The position numbers were made by a program, and so were the translations under genes. Shown piece by piece: positions 63,945-64,000 of a stretch of DNA of 64,000 nt. The DNA comes from Pectinophora gossypiella. Its lineage: Eukaryota; Arthropoda; Insecta; Lepidoptera; Gelechiidae. The notes beneath the pieces are model-generated. The model saw only the letters and a list, made by a program, of their open reading frames with translations, did no database searches and was not told the origin of the DNA. The stretch's first letter is position 1, and each line of letters begins with the position of its first letter. The stretch is taken from positions 1,798,001 to 1,862,000 of the forward strand of contig NC_065426.1 in assembly GCF_024362695.1 (NCBI RefSeq). The letters run 5' to 3'.

Positions 63945-64000
63945 AAACATTATTTATCGGAATATAAATGAAGCTATAAAATTGAAAACTAAGGAATTTA
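63945..64000 (+). repeat. Start of repeat shared with 11121-11165, cut by window end
   Basis: CATTATTTATCGGAATATAA and GAAGCTATAAAATTGAAAAC match 11121-11165. Confidence 0.6.

Overview
This window is nuclear DNA of an insect, almost certainly a moth or butterfly. It is AT-rich and gene-poor, and it is packed with short retroposons and hairpin MITEs. Several carry tails I recognise as common in Lepidoptera, such as the 'GCCCAGCAGTGGGACGT' 3' end and GATGATGATG endings. The one host gene I can support encodes TAF3 (TFIID subunit 3), with an N-terminal histone fold and a C-terminal PHD finger. No rRNA gene, true tRNA gene, CRISPR array or bacterial-type operon is visible.

Layout. 1-30,500 is intergenic DNA made of repeats: four types of small retroposon, several hairpin MITE families, LINE tails, and one 2.94-kb element with perfect 27-bp terminal inverted repeats (18,778-21,715). 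A likely promoter and first exon lie at about 30,980-31,187. This exon can splice to an acceptor at 47,103, just before the TAF3 coding exon (47,124-50,363). If so, the 15.9-kb intron is almost filled by a five-unit tandem array (31,774-46,446). The array shows a two-unit higher-order pattern: units 2 and 4 match, and units 3 and 5 match. Unit 2 holds a complete Tc1-type transposon (35,392-37,026) with an intact DD34E transposase; related units show the empty site. Each array unit also carries a strong splice-donor sequence.

Downstream of TAF3 the presumed 3' UTR contains a double-hairpin repeat. The rest of the window (51,300-64,000) is again repeats, including 5S-rRNA/tRNA chimeric SINEs with clear target-site duplications, a TA-flanked mariner-like hairpin, and a LINE inserted into a minisatellite.

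How the parts fit. TAF3 is a basal transcription factor that reads H3K4me3. The remaining sequence is mostly mobile DNA, apparently dependent on enzymes encoded elsewhere. The features most worth following up are the intronic array with its exon-like segments, the overlapping uORF/start at the TAF3 exon junction, and the modular SINE families sharing one core with different heads and tails. All similarity statements come from reading the sequence; no database was searched.
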